Positions 30,860-41,616 of a stretch of 64,000 nt of DNA are shown here, piece after piece; position 1 is the first letter of the stretch, and each line of letters begins with the position of its first letter. The DNA is taken from NCBI RefSeq assembly GCF_003716875.1, contig NZ_CP033078.1, positions 2,170,001 through 2,234,000 of the forward strand, read 5' to 3'. Source of the stretch: Vibrio zhugei (lineage in GTDB: Bacteria; Pseudomonadota; Gammaproteobacteria; Enterobacterales; Vibrionaceae). The notes under the pieces are model-generated. The model saw nothing but the letters and a program-made list of their open reading frames with translations. It was not told the origin of the DNA and made no database searches. The position numbers were made by a program, and so were the translations under genes.

Positions 30860-30884
30860 TTATTTGAGTAAATTAGTCAAGCAT
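30860..30884 (-). promoter_or_regulatory. IscR type 1-like site, distal
   Basis: It directly abuts the proximal site and reads ATGCTTGACTAATTTACTC on the minus strand, then AAATAA. The left half matches the consensus well; the right half is weaker. Its TTGACT could also act as the -35 element of the isc promoter. Confidence 0.65.
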
Positions 30885-30906
30885 TAGACCCTAGTTAATA
30901 CAAGGT

Positions 30907-31635
30907 CTATTTGTGTTTTAATTGTTTCTCAACCGAAGACAAAATACCGCGCAAAATATTGAGTTCCGGCGATTCAGGTCGCGCGCGACTGAACAAACGG
31001 CGTAACTTATTCATCACCTGCCCGGGCTGCTCTGGATTAATGAAATCGGTTTGCGTGGCCACTTTTTCAAGGTGTGCATAGAACAATTCCAACTCTTTTT
31101 GACGTGGGTATTCCAACGCCTTCGGTTTGGCGTACGCCGCCGCATCGCGATCCAACTGTGCAACACGGCATTCATAACACAAGGTTTGCACTGCCATCGC
31201 CAAATTGAGCGAGCTGTAATCTGGATTGGCAGGAATGGCGACATGGAAGTGACACTTCTGCAGTTCAGCGTTTTCTAACCCTGTTCGTTCACGCCCAAAG
31301 ATAATCGCGACCGGATGAGATTCGGTTTCAATCGCAAACTTTTCCCCGCATTCACGTGGATTAAGCATTGGCCATTCCAGTGTTCTCGAGCGCGCACTCG
31401 TTCCGACCACTAATCCGCAATCACTCACTGCTTCATCCAAGCTACTCACAATTTGAGCATTCATTGCGATATCGCTAGCACCAGAAGCAAGCGCCATGGT
31501 TTGCTCATTAATCTCACATTGAGGGTTCACTAATACTAGGTGGCTCAGGCCCATGACTTTCATTGCTCGCGCAGCGGAGCCAATGTTCCCAGAATGTGAC
31601 GTTTCGACCAAAACGACCTTGATATTATCTAGCAT
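30907..31635 (-). CDS. trmJ: tRNA (Cm32/Um32) methyltransferase TrmJ
   Basis: A 242-residue SPOUT-class enzyme. [19 protein letters not shown] at the start, [13 protein letters not shown] in the middle, and [14 protein letters not shown] form the trefoil-knot SAM site. It methylates the 2'-OH at position 32 of several tRNAs. It is upstream of iscR on the same strand, as in E. coli. Confidence 0.95.
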   Translation of the reverse strand: MLDNIKVVLVETSHSGNIGSAARAMKVMGLSHLVLVNPQCEINEQTMALASGASDIAMNAQIVSSLDEAVSDCGLVVGTSARSRTLEWPMLNPRECGEKFAIETESHPVAIIFGRERTGLENAELQKCHFHVAIPANPDYSSLNLAMAVQTLCYECRVAQLDRDAAAYAKPKALEYPRQKELELFYAHLEKVATQTDFINPEQPGQVMNKLRRLFSRARPESPELNILRGILSSVEKQLKHK

Positions 31636-31816
31636 GAAGGAATTACACCATTAAAAAAAAACGCGGACAGGAGTTTACCATAATCCTAATAAAAATGGTC
31701 AGACCCTTTTCATACCTGTTGTTATGAATGATGATAAAATAACCACTTCCCTTTTGGGAAACTTTTGTTATACTGCCCGCCGCTTTTTCGTTCTTTAACA
31801 TCCGTTGGGAAATCGT

Positions 31817-32620
31817 ATGCATCCAATGCTAAACATTGCTATTCGCGCCGCGCGAAAAGCAGGCAATCATATTGCTAAATCTCTAGAAAATGCTGAGAAA
31901 ATTGAAACAACTCAGAAAGGTATCAATGACTTTGTCACAAACGTAGACAAAGAAGCTGAAGCCATGATCATTCATACTATTCAGAGCTCTTACCCTGAGC
32001 ACTGCATTGTGGCTGAAGAAGGCGGTCTTATCGAAGGAAAAGATAAGGACGTTCAATGGATCATCGACCCACTGGATGGCACGACTAACTTTGTAAAAGG
32101 CATTCCTCATTTTGCGGTTTCTATTGCTGTGCGCATGAAAGGCAAAACCGAAGTGGCATGTGTTTACGACCCTATGTTGAATGAATTGTTTACCGCACAA
32201 CGTGGTGCCGGTGCACAATTGAACAATGCTCGTATCCGTGTAAAACAAATCAAAGACTTGCAAGGCGCAATTCTGGCCACTGGCTTCCCATTTAAACAAA
32301 AGCAGCACTCAGAATCTTTCATGAAGATTTTATCGGCATTGTTCGTTGAATGTGCCGACTTCCGCCGCACGGGTTCAGCCGCATTGGATTTATGTTATGT
32401 TGCTGCCAACCGTGTTGACGGTTACTTTGAACTCGGCTTAAAGCCTTGGGATTTGGCTGCTGGCGATCTGATCGCTCGTGAAGCTGGCGTGATCATTACG
32501 GACTTCGCTGGTGGTACTGATTACCTGAAATCAGGTAATGTTGTTGCGTCAAGCGCACGTGGTGTGAAAACAATTATTAAGCACATCCGTGAAAACGCGA
32601 ACGACTCTATTCTGAAATAA
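31817..32620 (+). CDS. suhB: Inositol-1-monophosphatase SuhB
   Basis: A 267-residue enzyme, the same length as E. coli SuhB. The metal-binding motifs are EEGG, DPLDGTTNF and, near the C-terminus, WDLAAGDLIAREAG. Besides phosphatase activity, SuhB is part of the rRNA antitermination complex in E. coli. ATG 31817 has GGGA upstream; the frame is open to 31805. It is divergent from trmJ. Confidence 0.96.
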   Translation: MHPMLNIAIRAARKAGNHIAKSLENAEKIETTQKGINDFVTNVDKEAEAMIIHTIQSSYPEHCIVAEEGGLIEGKDKDVQWIIDPLDGTTNFVKGIPHFAVSIAVRMKGKTEVACVYDPMLNELFTAQRGAGAQLNNARIRVKQIKDLQGAILATGFPFKQKQHSESFMKILSALFVECADFRRTGSAALDLCYVAANRVDGYFELGLKPWDLAAGDLIAREAGVIITDFAGGTDYLKSGNVVASSARGVKTIIKHIRENANDSILK

Positions 32621-32642
32621 TTATTAAGCTCCGTCACAGCTG

Positions 32643-32678
32643 AAAAAAGCCCGAACTCACCGAGTTCGGGCTTTTTTA
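32643..32678 (+). terminator. Strong terminator after suhB
   Basis: GCCCGAACTC and GAGTTCGGGC form a 10-bp perfect stem with a 3-4 base loop, followed by six T residues. It lies about 25 bases after the suhB stop. Confidence 0.93.
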
Positions 32679-32765
32679 TCGACGCTCAACCGTCGTGGGC
32701 AAGTGTCTAACCAAAATAATAACCGAGAAACAGCCCACCACGTTAAATGAGACGGGTTGAACGCA

Positions 32766-33323
32766 CTACGCGTTCAATATCTTGATTAGATCACTCGTCG
32801 AGCCGACTTCGGCAATCATTGGAAAAATATTGTCGACCGCATGCCGATGATTGGTGAAGCTCAGATCGGCCATGGCATCTTCAACTAAGGTAACGTTATA
32901 GCCAAGCTCATACGCTTGACGCGCAGTCGACTCAACGCCCATAGACGTTGCAATCCCCACTACTACGACTTGTGTGACGCCTTGCTGTTTAAGCTGAGTG
33001 TGCAAATCCGTATTGATTAGTGCTCCCCAACAATGTTTGGTCACGACAATATCATCATCTTTACGCGGCAATGCTGGAATAAAATCAGACCAGTTTGTTG
33101 GTACTTCTTCTCCACCAGTGTGAGGGAAACTCGTCCGCCCTGGTGCCCCACCTTCCACATTGACAAGCACTACAGGGAGCTTTTTAGCGTGAAAGGCATT
33201 AATCAATTGTACAGAATGCTCAACCGCTGTTTTTGCCTCTGCTTCTGGTGCTAGGGGCACAATGCCTTCTTGTAAATCAATTACGATGAGCGCTGTCTTG
33301 GAATCTAATTGCGAAATAGTCAT
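32766..33323 (-). CDS. Isochorismatase-like hydrolase lacking the nucleophile Cys
   Basis: A 185-residue cysteine-hydrolase-fold protein. Asp16 in VIDLQ and Lys96 in VTKHCWGA match two catalytic residues. The third position, normally Cys in GxxTxxCVxxTA, is Gly129 (GIATSMGVESTARQAYE). True isochorismatases such as EntB also have Gly there and use another mechanism, whereas nicotinamidases need the Cys. No siderophore or phenazine genes are nearby, so the substrate is unknown. It is a single gene between terminators. Confidence 0.8.
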   Translation of the reverse strand: MTISQLDSKTALIVIDLQEGIVPLAPEAEAKTAVEHSVQLINAFHAKKLPVVLVNVEGGAPGRTSFPHTGGEEVPTNWSDFIPALPRKDDDIVVTKHCWGALINTDLHTQLKQQGVTQVVVVGIATSMGVESTARQAYELGYNVTLVEDAMADLSFTNHRHAVDNIFPMIAEVGSTSDLIKILNA

Positions 33324-33366
33324 GATGAATCCCCTTTCACGGTTAATAAAACAAATTTGTCAGTGA

Positions 33367-33396
33367 TAAAAAAAGCCACATACTGTGGCTTTTTAT
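33367..33396 (-). terminator. Terminator after secF
   Basis: AAGCCACA and TGTGGCTT form a stem with A/T runs on both sides. On the minus strand it lies at the secF stop (4 bases away) and ends the yajC-secD-secF unit. Confidence 0.85.
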
Positions 33397-33399
33397 TAT

Positions 33400-34344
33400 C
33401 TAAGGTTGCTGATCAAACTCAGCGCCCTCTTTCTCTACCTGTACAGGCGTGAGGTGTTCTTTGGTAATACCCAGTTTCAGAGCCAATGCCGATGCGACAT
33501 AAATCGATGAGTACGTACCGACCGTGATACCAAGTAGTAACGCGGTGGCAAAACCGTGAATCATCGCACCACCTTCGGCAAACAAGGCAATGACCACAAA
33601 TAATGTGGTACCCGAGGTAATTAATGTACGGCTCAATGTTTGCGTAATTGAGCTGTTCATAATTTCCGCCGATTGGCCTTTACGCATCTTACGGAAGTTC
33701 TCACGAATCCGGTCAAAGACCACGATGGTATCGTTCAAGGAGTAACCGACCACCGTTAGCAATGCCGCCACAATGGTTAAGTCCACTTCAATCTGCATCA
33801 AAGAGAACACACCCAAAGTGATAGTGACATCGTGCGCCAAGGATAATACGGCACCAGCCGCTAAACGCCATTCAAAACGAACAGACACATAAATCAGGAT
33901 ACAGATTAGCGAGACAATAATGGCAAGACCGCCATCTTCTGCTAATTCATCACCGACACTTGCGCCCACCGTTTCAATACGGCGCATCTCAACGTTTTTA
34001 CCCGTGCCTTCTTTTATCGCTGATAAGACATTTTCACCGACACTTTTGACTTTGTCACCACTTGGGCGCAAACGAACCAGTACATCTTTCGTCGAACCGA
34101 AGTTTTGTACCGTCGCCTCGTCAAAGCCTTTCGCCCTCAATGAATCGCGCACTTCTTGCAGATTCGCTGACTGGTCAAAACCGACTTCAATCAAAGTACC
34201 ACCGGTAAAGTCCAAGCCCCAGTTCAACCCTTTAATCGATAAAGTGGCGATAGAAGCAATGATCAATACCATTGAAAAAGCAAAGGCGTATTTTGAACGA
34301 CTCATAAAGTCGATCAATTTTCCTGGTTTCAGAATTTGAAACAT
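33400..34344 (-). CDS. secF: Protein translocase subunit SecF
   Basis: A 314-residue inner-membrane protein with six expected membrane helices and a periplasmic loop after the first. Motifs are GLNWGLDFTGGTLIEVG near residue 40 and GYSLNDTIVVFDRIREN near 200. With SecD it uses the proton gradient to help pull proteins across the membrane. It starts 14 bases after secD. Confidence 0.97.
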   Translation of the reverse strand: MFQILKPGKLIDFMSRSKYAFAFSMVLIIASIATLSIKGLNWGLDFTGGTLIEVGFDQSANLQEVRDSLRAKGFDEATVQNFGSTKDVLVRLRPSGDKVKSVGENVLSAIKEGTGKNVEMRRIETVGASVGDELAEDGGLAIIVSLICILIYVSVRFEWRLAAGAVLSLAHDVTITLGVFSLMQIEVDLTIVAALLTVVGYSLNDTIVVFDRIRENFRKMRKGQSAEIMNSSITQTLSRTLITSGTTLFVVIALFAEGGAMIHGFATALLLGITVGTYSSIYVASALALKLGITKEHLTPVQVEKEGAEFDQQP

Positions 34345-34358
34345 AGTGATTCCTAACC

Positions 34359-36212
34359 TTAGATCGACAGTTTTTTAATACGTTTACCACCATACATCAG
34401 GTTCACGATACAACGTGTTCCGACAATAGCTGTAAACATGGACGTCAAAATACCAATGGATAACGTCACCGCGAAGCCTTTAATGGCGCCTGTTCCCACA
34501 GCAAACAAGATAATAGCCGTAATTAACGTCGTGATGTTCGCATCCGCAATGGTACTGAACGCATTCGCGTATCCTTGGTGAATCGCTTGCTGCGGACTGC
34601 GTCCATCGGCAAGTTCTTCACGGATCCTTTCAAAGATCAATACGTTGGCATCGACCGCCATACCGACGGTTAATACGATACCGGCAATCCCCGGTAAGGT
34701 CATGGTTGCCCCTGGAATCAATGACATAATTCCAATGATTAGCACCAAGTTAGATAACAATGCAATATCCGCAATCAGACCAAAACGACGGTAATAAAGC
34801 AGCGTAAACAGCATAACGGCCGCTAAGCCCCAAATACATGCTTGCACACCCATATCGACATTTTGTTGTCCCATTGATGGACCAATGGTACGTTCTTCGA
34901 CAATGGAGATAGGCGCAATCAACGCCCCTGCACGCAATAGCAAGGCAAGGTTATGAGCTTCAGACGCTGAGCTGATTCCCGTAATACGGAAACTGCTACC
35001 TAGCGCGGATTGAATCGTCGCTTGGTTAATCACCTCTTCATGCTTCTTCAAGATAACTTTGCCATCGGCGGTTTTCTTACCACTGTCTTTGTATTCAGTG
35101 AATACCGTCGCCATTAGCTTGCCAATATGATTTTTCGAGAATGCCGACATTTTGCTACCACCTTCACTATCCAGTGAGATGTTAACTTGTGGTCGACCAT
35201 ATTGGTCAGTGCTTGATGACGCATCGGTGATACTTGAGCCCCCCAAAATCACCCGTTTTTTCAAGACAACAGGGCGACCATCACGATCATACTTCACCTC
35301 GCTGCCCGCTGGCGCACGGCCATTCGCAGCGGCTGAAATATCGGCACTTTGGTCCACCTGACGGAATTCGAGTGTCGCCGTGGCCCCTAAGATTTCTTTG
35401 GCTCGAGCCGTATCTTGAACACCAGGCAACTCAACCACGATACGGTCAGCACCTTGACGTTGTACTAACGGCTCAGCAACACCTAATTCGTTAACACGGT
35501 TACGTAAAATCGTCAGGTTTTGCTCTACCGCATAGTTGCGAATTTCTTGCATGCGTTTTTCAGTGAAGTTAGCAACCAATATATGACGGCCGTTTTTGTC
35601 ACTCTCGGTAAAGGTCATATCACGATGTTTTTCTTCGAGTAACGCTTTCGCTTTTGATACTTGGTCTTCACTACGTAACGTAATTTCTACGCTATGTTTC
35701 TTCGGACTAATCGCACGGTAACGGATACGATCATCACGTAGCTCAGTACGGAATGCGTCTTCTTGCTGGCCAACCAGCTTATTAAGAGCCGCATCCATAT
35801 CCACTTCCATTAAGAAGTGAACACCACCACGCAAATCAAGACCGAGTTTCATTGGTGCAGCACCAATGTCTTGCAGCCATTTTGGCGTAGCGGGCGCTAA
35901 GTTGAGCGCCACGATTTTATCTTGCCCAAGAGCAGAACGAATCGCATCGCGTGCGGTTAATTGGGTATCGGTATCTTTGAATCGAACTAGAATGGAGCCA
36001 TTTTCTAATGACACAGACCGATGAGAAATGTGCTCACTATCGAGCGTCTTAGTGACAGAGTCCAGCGTTGACATATTAACAGAGGCACCACGTGCCCCTG
36101 TAATTTGAATAGCCGGGTCTTCACCGTATAAATTAGGAAGCGCATACACGGCGGCAATAATGATGGCAAATAGCACCATTAAATACTTCCAAAGAGGATA
36201 ACGGTTTAGCAC
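34359..36212 (-). CDS. secD: Protein translocase subunit SecD
   Basis: A 617-residue partner of SecF. An N-terminal helix is followed by a large periplasmic region (P1 head with [16 protein letters not shown]) and then five further helices with [17 protein letters not shown]. It has full length (E. coli 615). It is 20 bases after yajC. Confidence 0.97.
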   Translation of the reverse strand: MLNRYPLWKYLMVLFAIIIAAVYALPNLYGEDPAIQITGARGASVNMSTLDSVTKTLDSEHISHRSVSLENGSILVRFKDTDTQLTARDAIRSALGQDKIVALNLAPATPKWLQDIGAAPMKLGLDLRGGVHFLMEVDMDAALNKLVGQQEDAFRTELRDDRIRYRAISPKKHSVEITLRSEDQVSKAKALLEEKHRDMTFTESDKNGRHILVANFTEKRMQEIRNYAVEQNLTILRNRVNELGVAEPLVQRQGADRIVVELPGVQDTARAKEILGATATLEFRQVDQSADISAAANGRAPAGSEVKYDRDGRPVVLKKRVILGGSSITDASSSTDQYGRPQVNISLDSEGGSKMSAFSKNHIGKLMATVFTEYKDSGKKTADGKVILKKHEEVINQATIQSALGSSFRITGISSASEAHNLALLLRAGALIAPISIVEERTIGPSMGQQNVDMGVQACIWGLAAVMLFTLLYYRRFGLIADIALLSNLVLIIGIMSLIPGATMTLPGIAGIVLTVGMAVDANVLIFERIREELADGRSPQQAIHQGYANAFSTIADANITTLITAIILFAVGTGAIKGFAVTLSIGILTSMFTAIVGTRCIVNLMYGGKRIKKLSI

Positions 36213-36232
36213 AGCAAGAATCCTTGGCTATA

Positions 36233-36568
36233 TTAAAGGGACTTCATAGTACCTTTAGGCAGTACTGCAGAAACAAAATCTTTTTTGATCACAACAACAT
36301 TGCTTGTGTTTAATTCAATTGCAATGAAATCATTTTCTGGAGAGATTTTATTGATAATACCCACGAAACCACCGCTGGTAAGCACTTCGTCACCTTTAGA
36401 CATGGATGCCATTAGGTTTTTATGCTCTTTCGCGCGTTTTTGTTGTGGGCGGAAAATCATAAAATAAAAAATGACAGCAAACATACCTAGCATGATGATC
36501 ATGCTCATACCGCCACCTTGCTGTGGTGCACCTTCGCCAGCTGCGTGTGCTACAGAAATTAGACTCAT
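36233..36568 (-). CDS. yajC: Sec translocon accessory subunit YajC
   Basis: A 111-residue protein with one membrane helix (IIMLGMFAVIFYFMIF) and a cytoplasmic domain (KGDEVLTSGGFVGII). ATG 36568 is chosen because GAGGA lies 7 bases before it and the length matches E. coli (110). The frame is open to 36625. It binds SecDF. It is in an operon with secD and secF, downstream of tgt. Confidence 0.96.
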   Translation of the reverse strand: MSLISVAHAAGEGAPQQGGGMSMIIMLGMFAVIFYFMIFRPQQKRAKEHKNLMASMSKGDEVLTSGGFVGIINKISPENDFIAIELNTSNVVVIKKDFVSAVLPKGTMKSL

Positions 36569-36686
36569 TAAAACGTCCTCTAAGTTATTGTTAATTTGAA
36601 TATCATTGTAATTGGGTTGAGCCAAGCAAAATTCAAGCCTACCACGAACTTAATGGTATAACGATACCTGCTTGACTCATCCATCA

Positions 36687-37868
<1,182 letters not shown>

Positions 37869-37954
37869 TCACTAGGACGACAAGCCTAGCAACTCTGTTA
37901 ATAAATGAATACGACTCTATGATGTCGTTCACCATAAAGCCGTTAGAGATACAC

Positions 37955-39010
37955 TTATGGATTATCTCGTTTGTGCAAGAACATCGCATCGCCATAACTA
38001 AAGAAGCGATACTGCTGCTCTACTGCATGTCGATAGGCCGACATAATGTTGTCATAACCGGCAAAGGCACTGACTAACATAATTAGGGTCGACTCCGGTA
38101 AATGAAAATTGGTAATGAGCCCATCCACCAATTGATATTCATAGCCCGGATAGATAAATATCTCCGTATCGCCAAAAAATGGCATTAATTCGGTGCCTTT
38201 TTTAATGGCATCTTGTGCCGCACTCTCTAGAGAACGCACAGAGGTTGTACCCACGGCGATCACTCGACCGCCACGCGCTTTAACAGCTTGAATCGCTTGA
38301 ACCGTTTCTTCTGGAACTTCGACATATTCGGAGTGCATGTGGTGATTTTTAACGTCATCAACACGAACCGGTTGGAACGTTCCAGCGCCGACGTGCAAAG
38401 TAACGTAAGCGAATTCGACACCTTTTTCTTTGATTTGTTCCAATAAAGGCGTATCAAAGTGCAGGCCCGCGGTCGGTGCCGCTACTGCGCCCGGCTTTTT
38501 ATTATAGACGGTTTGATAGCGTTCTTTATCGGCGTCTTCATCTGGGCGATCGATATAAGGCGGCAGTGGCATATGCCCAATCGCATTTAAAATCTCGAGG
38601 ACCGTCAAATCTGACTGAAAACGAAGTTCAAATAATGCGTCATGGCGAGCCACCATTTCTGCTTGATAGTCATCGTTCTCCCCCAAAAACAGCTGTGTTC
38701 CTGGTTTCGGCGGTTTTGAACAACGAACATGAGCCAAGATGGACTCATCATCAAGCATACGCTCGACGAGCACTTCTAGCTTACCGCCAGAGGCTTTGCG
38801 CCCAAACATACGAGCGGGGATAACACGAGTATTGTTAAATACTAATAAATCACCCGGTTGTACGATGTTGAGCACATCCTTGAATGTACCATCGACAAGC
38901 TCACCGCTATTGCCATCGAGTTGCAATAAGCGACTCGCGGTACGTTCTTCTTTCGGATAACGAGCAATAAGCTCATCCGGTAGGTCAAAATGAAAATCTG
39001 AAACGTGCAT
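37955..39010 (-). CDS. queA: S-adenosylmethionine:tRNA ribosyltransferase-isomerase
   Basis: A 351-residue enzyme that converts preQ1 in tRNA to epoxyqueuosine. [22 protein letters not shown] at the start (two short overlapping segments), PTAGLHFD and the [16 protein letters not shown] end motif identify it. It has full length (E. coli 356). It is the first gene of the queA-tgt-yajC-secDF run. Confidence 0.98.
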   Translation of the reverse strand: MHVSDFHFDLPDELIARYPKEERTASRLLQLDGNSGELVDGTFKDVLNIVQPGDLLVFNNTRVIPARMFGRKASGGKLEVLVERMLDDESILAHVRCSKPPKPGTQLFLGENDDYQAEMVARHDALFELRFQSDLTVLEILNAIGHMPLPPYIDRPDEDADKERYQTVYNKKPGAVAAPTAGLHFDTPLLEQIKEKGVEFAYVTLHVGAGTFQPVRVDDVKNHHMHSEYVEVPEETVQAIQAVKARGGRVIAVGTTSVRSLESAAQDAIKKGTELMPFFGDTEIFIYPGYEYQLVDGLITNFHLPESTLIMLVSAFAGYDNIMSAYRHAVEQQYRFFSYGDAMFLHKRDNP

Positions 39011-39206
39011 GACTTCTGATCTTTACTTAGTGAATGAATGCGATCTTGCGCGGCGCGATAGTATATACCTAAGTATCGATAAGATACAGGATTGCCCTTT
39101 TTCACTGATATTTGTCGTCGATAAATAGGAAAACTGAAGTAGCTCTCAGTATCAATAGACACGAGAAACTATAGTTAAAAAAAGCGTGGAGAACAGGAGC
39201 CAACTA

Positions 39207-39647
39207 ATGATCAAAGTAGAAGAAATGATGACCCGCAATCCACATACGTTATTGCGAACCCATACCATTGCCGATGCGAAGAATATGATGGAAGCATTGG
39301 ATATTCGCCACATTCCCATCATTGATGGCAACCAACAACTGCAGGGAATCGTGTCACAGCGAGATCTGTTAGCCGTGCAAATTTCTCCTCTGCAACAAAC
39401 GCCGGCGGACATCCACACAGATAATACGCCTCTGTATGAGATAATGCGGACCAATGTCATGAGCGTTGCCCCGCAAGCCGGACTCAAAGAAAGTGCCCTG
39501 TATATGCATAAGCATCGTATTGGCTGTCTACTCGTGGTCAATAAAGGTCACTTAGTCGGCATTATCACCGAGACGGATTTCATCGCCATTGCAATCAATC
39601 TACTAGAAATTCAAGAGAATACAGAACCTGAAGAAAGTGACGTCTAA
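39207..39647 (+). CDS. Tandem CBS-domain protein
   Basis: A 146-residue protein made of two CBS domains and nothing else. The motifs MMTRNPHTLLRTHTIADAK with IPIIDGNQQLQGIVSQRDL, and IMRTNVMSVAPQ with LVGIITETDF, mark the two repeats. Such CBS pairs bind adenosine nucleotides and act as regulatory modules; the partner is unknown. AGGAG lies 7 bases before ATG 39207. It is divergent from queA and convergent with oxyR2. Confidence 0.85.
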   Translation: MIKVEEMMTRNPHTLLRTHTIADAKNMMEALDIRHIPIIDGNQQLQGIVSQRDLLAVQISPLQQTPADIHTDNTPLYEIMRTNVMSVAPQAGLKESALYMHKHRIGCLLVVNKGHLVGIITETDFIAIAINLLEIQENTEPEESDV

Positions 39648-39699
39648 CCCCGCTGACAGGTTCAACCACGACGTTAGCCCCAAATAGCACCGTTACTCA

Positions 39700-39734
39700 C
39701 AAGGAGTCCATAGGTATGGACTCCTTGTTTATTT
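39700..39734. terminator. Shared terminator between the CBS gene and oxyR2
   Basis: CAAGGAGTCCATA pairs with TATGGACTCCTTG, an 11-13 bp stem with a tiny loop, followed by TTTATTT on the plus strand. It lies between the two convergent genes and touches the oxyR2 stop. Confidence 0.8.
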
Positions 39735-40659
39735 ACGCTTCCAATGTGGCAGGCTCTAAAAGAGGCGTAATAATGTCCGCAAGCTGATGAAAAGATTGCG
39801 TACGTGATGAACTTGGCCGCCATACCAATCCAATGTCTCGATGCGCTTGTTGTCCGGGAGGATCCACCGCGACTAAATTCTGATTATTGAGCAAGCCGTG
39901 CTTGATGGCAATTTGAGGGATGAACGTGGTTCCCAGCCCATTCGCAACCATCTGTACCAGCGTATGTAAACTGGTCGCCATGAAGGGATTGATCTTTTCT
40001 TTTTCAGTCAGTCGGCAAGCAGAAACAGCGTGTTCGGTTAAGCAGTGCTCATTCTCTAATAAAAAGACCGACTGATCGGGCAAATCATGGTATTGCAGCG
40101 GAGTTGGCAAAGCTTGAGCTTGTTCTCGGCTCATCACCATATGAAAACTGTCTTTGCCAACAATACGTTTTTCCATTTCGCCAATTTCCACCGGGAGCGC
40201 TAAGATAAGCGCATCCAATGTTCCGGCCCGGAGAGCGGCTAATAAATTGGTTGTGGTGTCCTCACGCAATAAAAGATGCAGTTTCGGAAAATGCAGATTC
40301 ACCTGCTGCACCAAATCGCCGAGCAGGAATGGAGCAATGGTCGGAATACAACCGAGCTTCAATTGCCCTTCCATACTACTTCCGCTGCATACTTTCCCTA
40401 ACTCCACTAAATCTTGACCGCGAGCCAATAATTCACGCCCAAGCTTCACCACTTCTTCTCCGGCAATGGTGAAGACTAACGGACTTCTTTTGTCTTTCTT
40501 TTCATAAAGAGGACACCCAATCAGCTCTTCTAGGTTCTGTATACCTTTACTGAGCGTCGATTGACTGACAAAACAACGCTGCGCAGCATCACTAAAATGC
40601 CGCGTCTCATGTAAGGTAATGAGGTAATGAATTTGCTTTAAACTTGGCCACTTATTCAT
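39733..40659 (-). CDS. oxyR2: LysR-type peroxide sensor OxyR2
   Basis: A 308-residue LysR-family activator with an HTH at about residues 20-45 (FSDAAQRCFVSQSTLSKGI). The redox pair is Cys206 and Cys215 (C-x8-C), as in OxyR. The residue before His205 is Glu204, not Gly as in common OxyR. Vibrio vulnificus OxyR2 has the same Glu204/His205/Cys206/Cys215 set, which makes it respond to very low peroxide. It is divergent from a peroxiredoxin gene, as oxyR2 is from prx2 in that species. I therefore assign OxyR2 rather than OxyR1. Confidence 0.88.
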   Translation of the reverse strand: MNKWPSLKQIHYLITLHETRHFSDAAQRCFVSQSTLSKGIQNLEELIGCPLYEKKDKRSPLVFTIAGEEVVKLGRELLARGQDLVELGKVCSGSSMEGQLKLGCIPTIAPFLLGDLVQQVNLHFPKLHLLLREDTTTNLLAALRAGTLDALILALPVEIGEMEKRIVGKDSFHMVMSREQAQALPTPLQYHDLPDQSVFLLENEHCLTEHAVSACRLTEKEKINPFMATSLHTLVQMVANGLGTTFIPQIAIKHGLLNNQNLVAVDPPGQQAHRDIGLVWRPSSSRTQSFHQLADIITPLLEPATLEA

Positions 40660-40857
40660 AATAATATTACTGTTTTATTGCAATCCAAAGGGCCGACCTC
40701 TGTGAGGTGGGCTTATCGCTTTTTTCGATTAGGACAATCTATTTTATTCGCTTTTTTCTATACTACTCTTTGTACTATAGTTTGTCTTGTAGTTACACGG
40801 AATGACCCGAACATAAGGTTTGGGCTCACACATAATGCTATATTTAGGAGCAATAAA
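40660..40857. promoter_or_regulatory. oxyR2-prx2 divergent promoter region
   Basis: These 198 bases separate the two divergent starts. CTAT half-sites occur at 40739, 40758 and 40775 (the last as CTATAG), in a T-rich stretch. They may be OxyR contacts, though spacing (19 and 17) does not fit the textbook four-half-site pattern exactly. Confidence 0.4.
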
Positions 40858-41472
40858 ATGGTACTAGTTGGTCGCAAAGCCCCTGATTTTACCGCTGGAG
40901 CAGTTCTAGGTAACGGTGAAATCGTTGATAACTTCAACCTTTCTGAATTCATTAAAGGTAAGAAAGCTGTTCTATTCTTCTACCCACTAGACTTCACTTT
41001 CGTTTGCCCATCAGAAATCATTGCATTCGACAAACGTCTAGCTGACTTCCAAGAAAAAGGCTGTGAAGTAATCGGTGTGTCTATCGACTCTGTATTCTCT
41101 CACAACGCATGGCGTAAAACGTCTGTAGACAATGGCGGTATCGGTGAAGTGAACTACCCGCTTGTTGCAGACACAACTCACGAAGTTGTTAACACCTATG
41201 ACGTTGCTGATCCAAACGGCCCTGGCATCGCACTACGTGGTTCTTTCCTAATCGACGAAGAAGGTGTTGTTCGTCACCAAGTTGTGAACGATGGTCCTCT
41301 AGGTCGTAACATCGATGAAATGCTACGTATGGTTGATGCTCTATCATTCCACCAAGAGCACGGCGAAGTATGTCCTGCACAGTGGGAAAAAGGTAAATCA
41401 GGTATGCAAGCATCAACAGACGGTGTTGCCGCTTACCTTTCTGAGCACTCTTCAGACCTAGACAAAAAATAA
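40858..41472 (+). CDS. prx2: Typical 2-Cys peroxiredoxin (AhpC/Prx2 type)
   Basis: A 204-residue peroxidase that reduces H2O2 and organic peroxides. The peroxidatic Cys is in DFTFVCPSE and the resolving Cys in GEVCPAQW. TAGGAG lies 7 bases before ATG 40858; the frame is open upstream to 40678 through a non-coding leader. Codon use is strongly biased to few codons, as expected for an abundant protein. The oxyR2 gene is divergent and likely controls it. No ahpF-type reductase is adjacent. Confidence 0.92.
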   Translation: MVLVGRKAPDFTAGAVLGNGEIVDNFNLSEFIKGKKAVLFFYPLDFTFVCPSEIIAFDKRLADFQEKGCEVIGVSIDSVFSHNAWRKTSVDNGGIGEVNYPLVADTTHEVVNTYDVADPNGPGIALRGSFLIDEEGVVRHQVVNDGPLGRNIDEMLRMVDALSFHQEHGEVCPAQWEKGKSGMQASTDGVAAYLSEHSSDLDKK

Positions 41473-41524
41473 GTGACTGTCGCCCTAAGTCAGCTTAGGG
41501 CATAAAAATAGTCGCTAAGAATAG

Positions 41525-41552
41525 AAATCCCAGCTAAACGCTGGGATTTTTT
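41525..41552 (+). terminator. Terminator after prx2
   Basis: AAATCCCAGC pairs with GCTGGGATTT and is followed by a T-run. A second stem without a T-run (GCCCTAAG with CTTAGGGC, 41482-41501) lies just before it. Confidence 0.85.
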
Positions 41553-41584
41553 ATTGCACCTTTCATATATTGCACCTTTCATAT
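41553..41584. repeat. Perfect tandem duplication of a 16-base unit
   Basis: ATTGCACCTTTCATAT occurs twice head-to-tail (41553-41568, 41569-41584) between the prx2 terminator and the phoU stop. It could be a slippage product. Confidence 0.85.
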
Positions 41585-41616
41585 GAGTGCGGTGACGGAC
41601 TTTTAATGCTCTGAGC

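Noticed and set aside
40678..40857. N-terminal extension of the peroxiredoxin
   Set aside because: The frame is open, but the extra 60 residues do not belong to the family and a strong ribosome site lies before ATG 40858.
41482..41501. First hairpin after prx2 as a terminator
   Set aside because: The stem is good, but it is followed by A residues, not T; the second hairpin at 41525-41552 is the better terminator.
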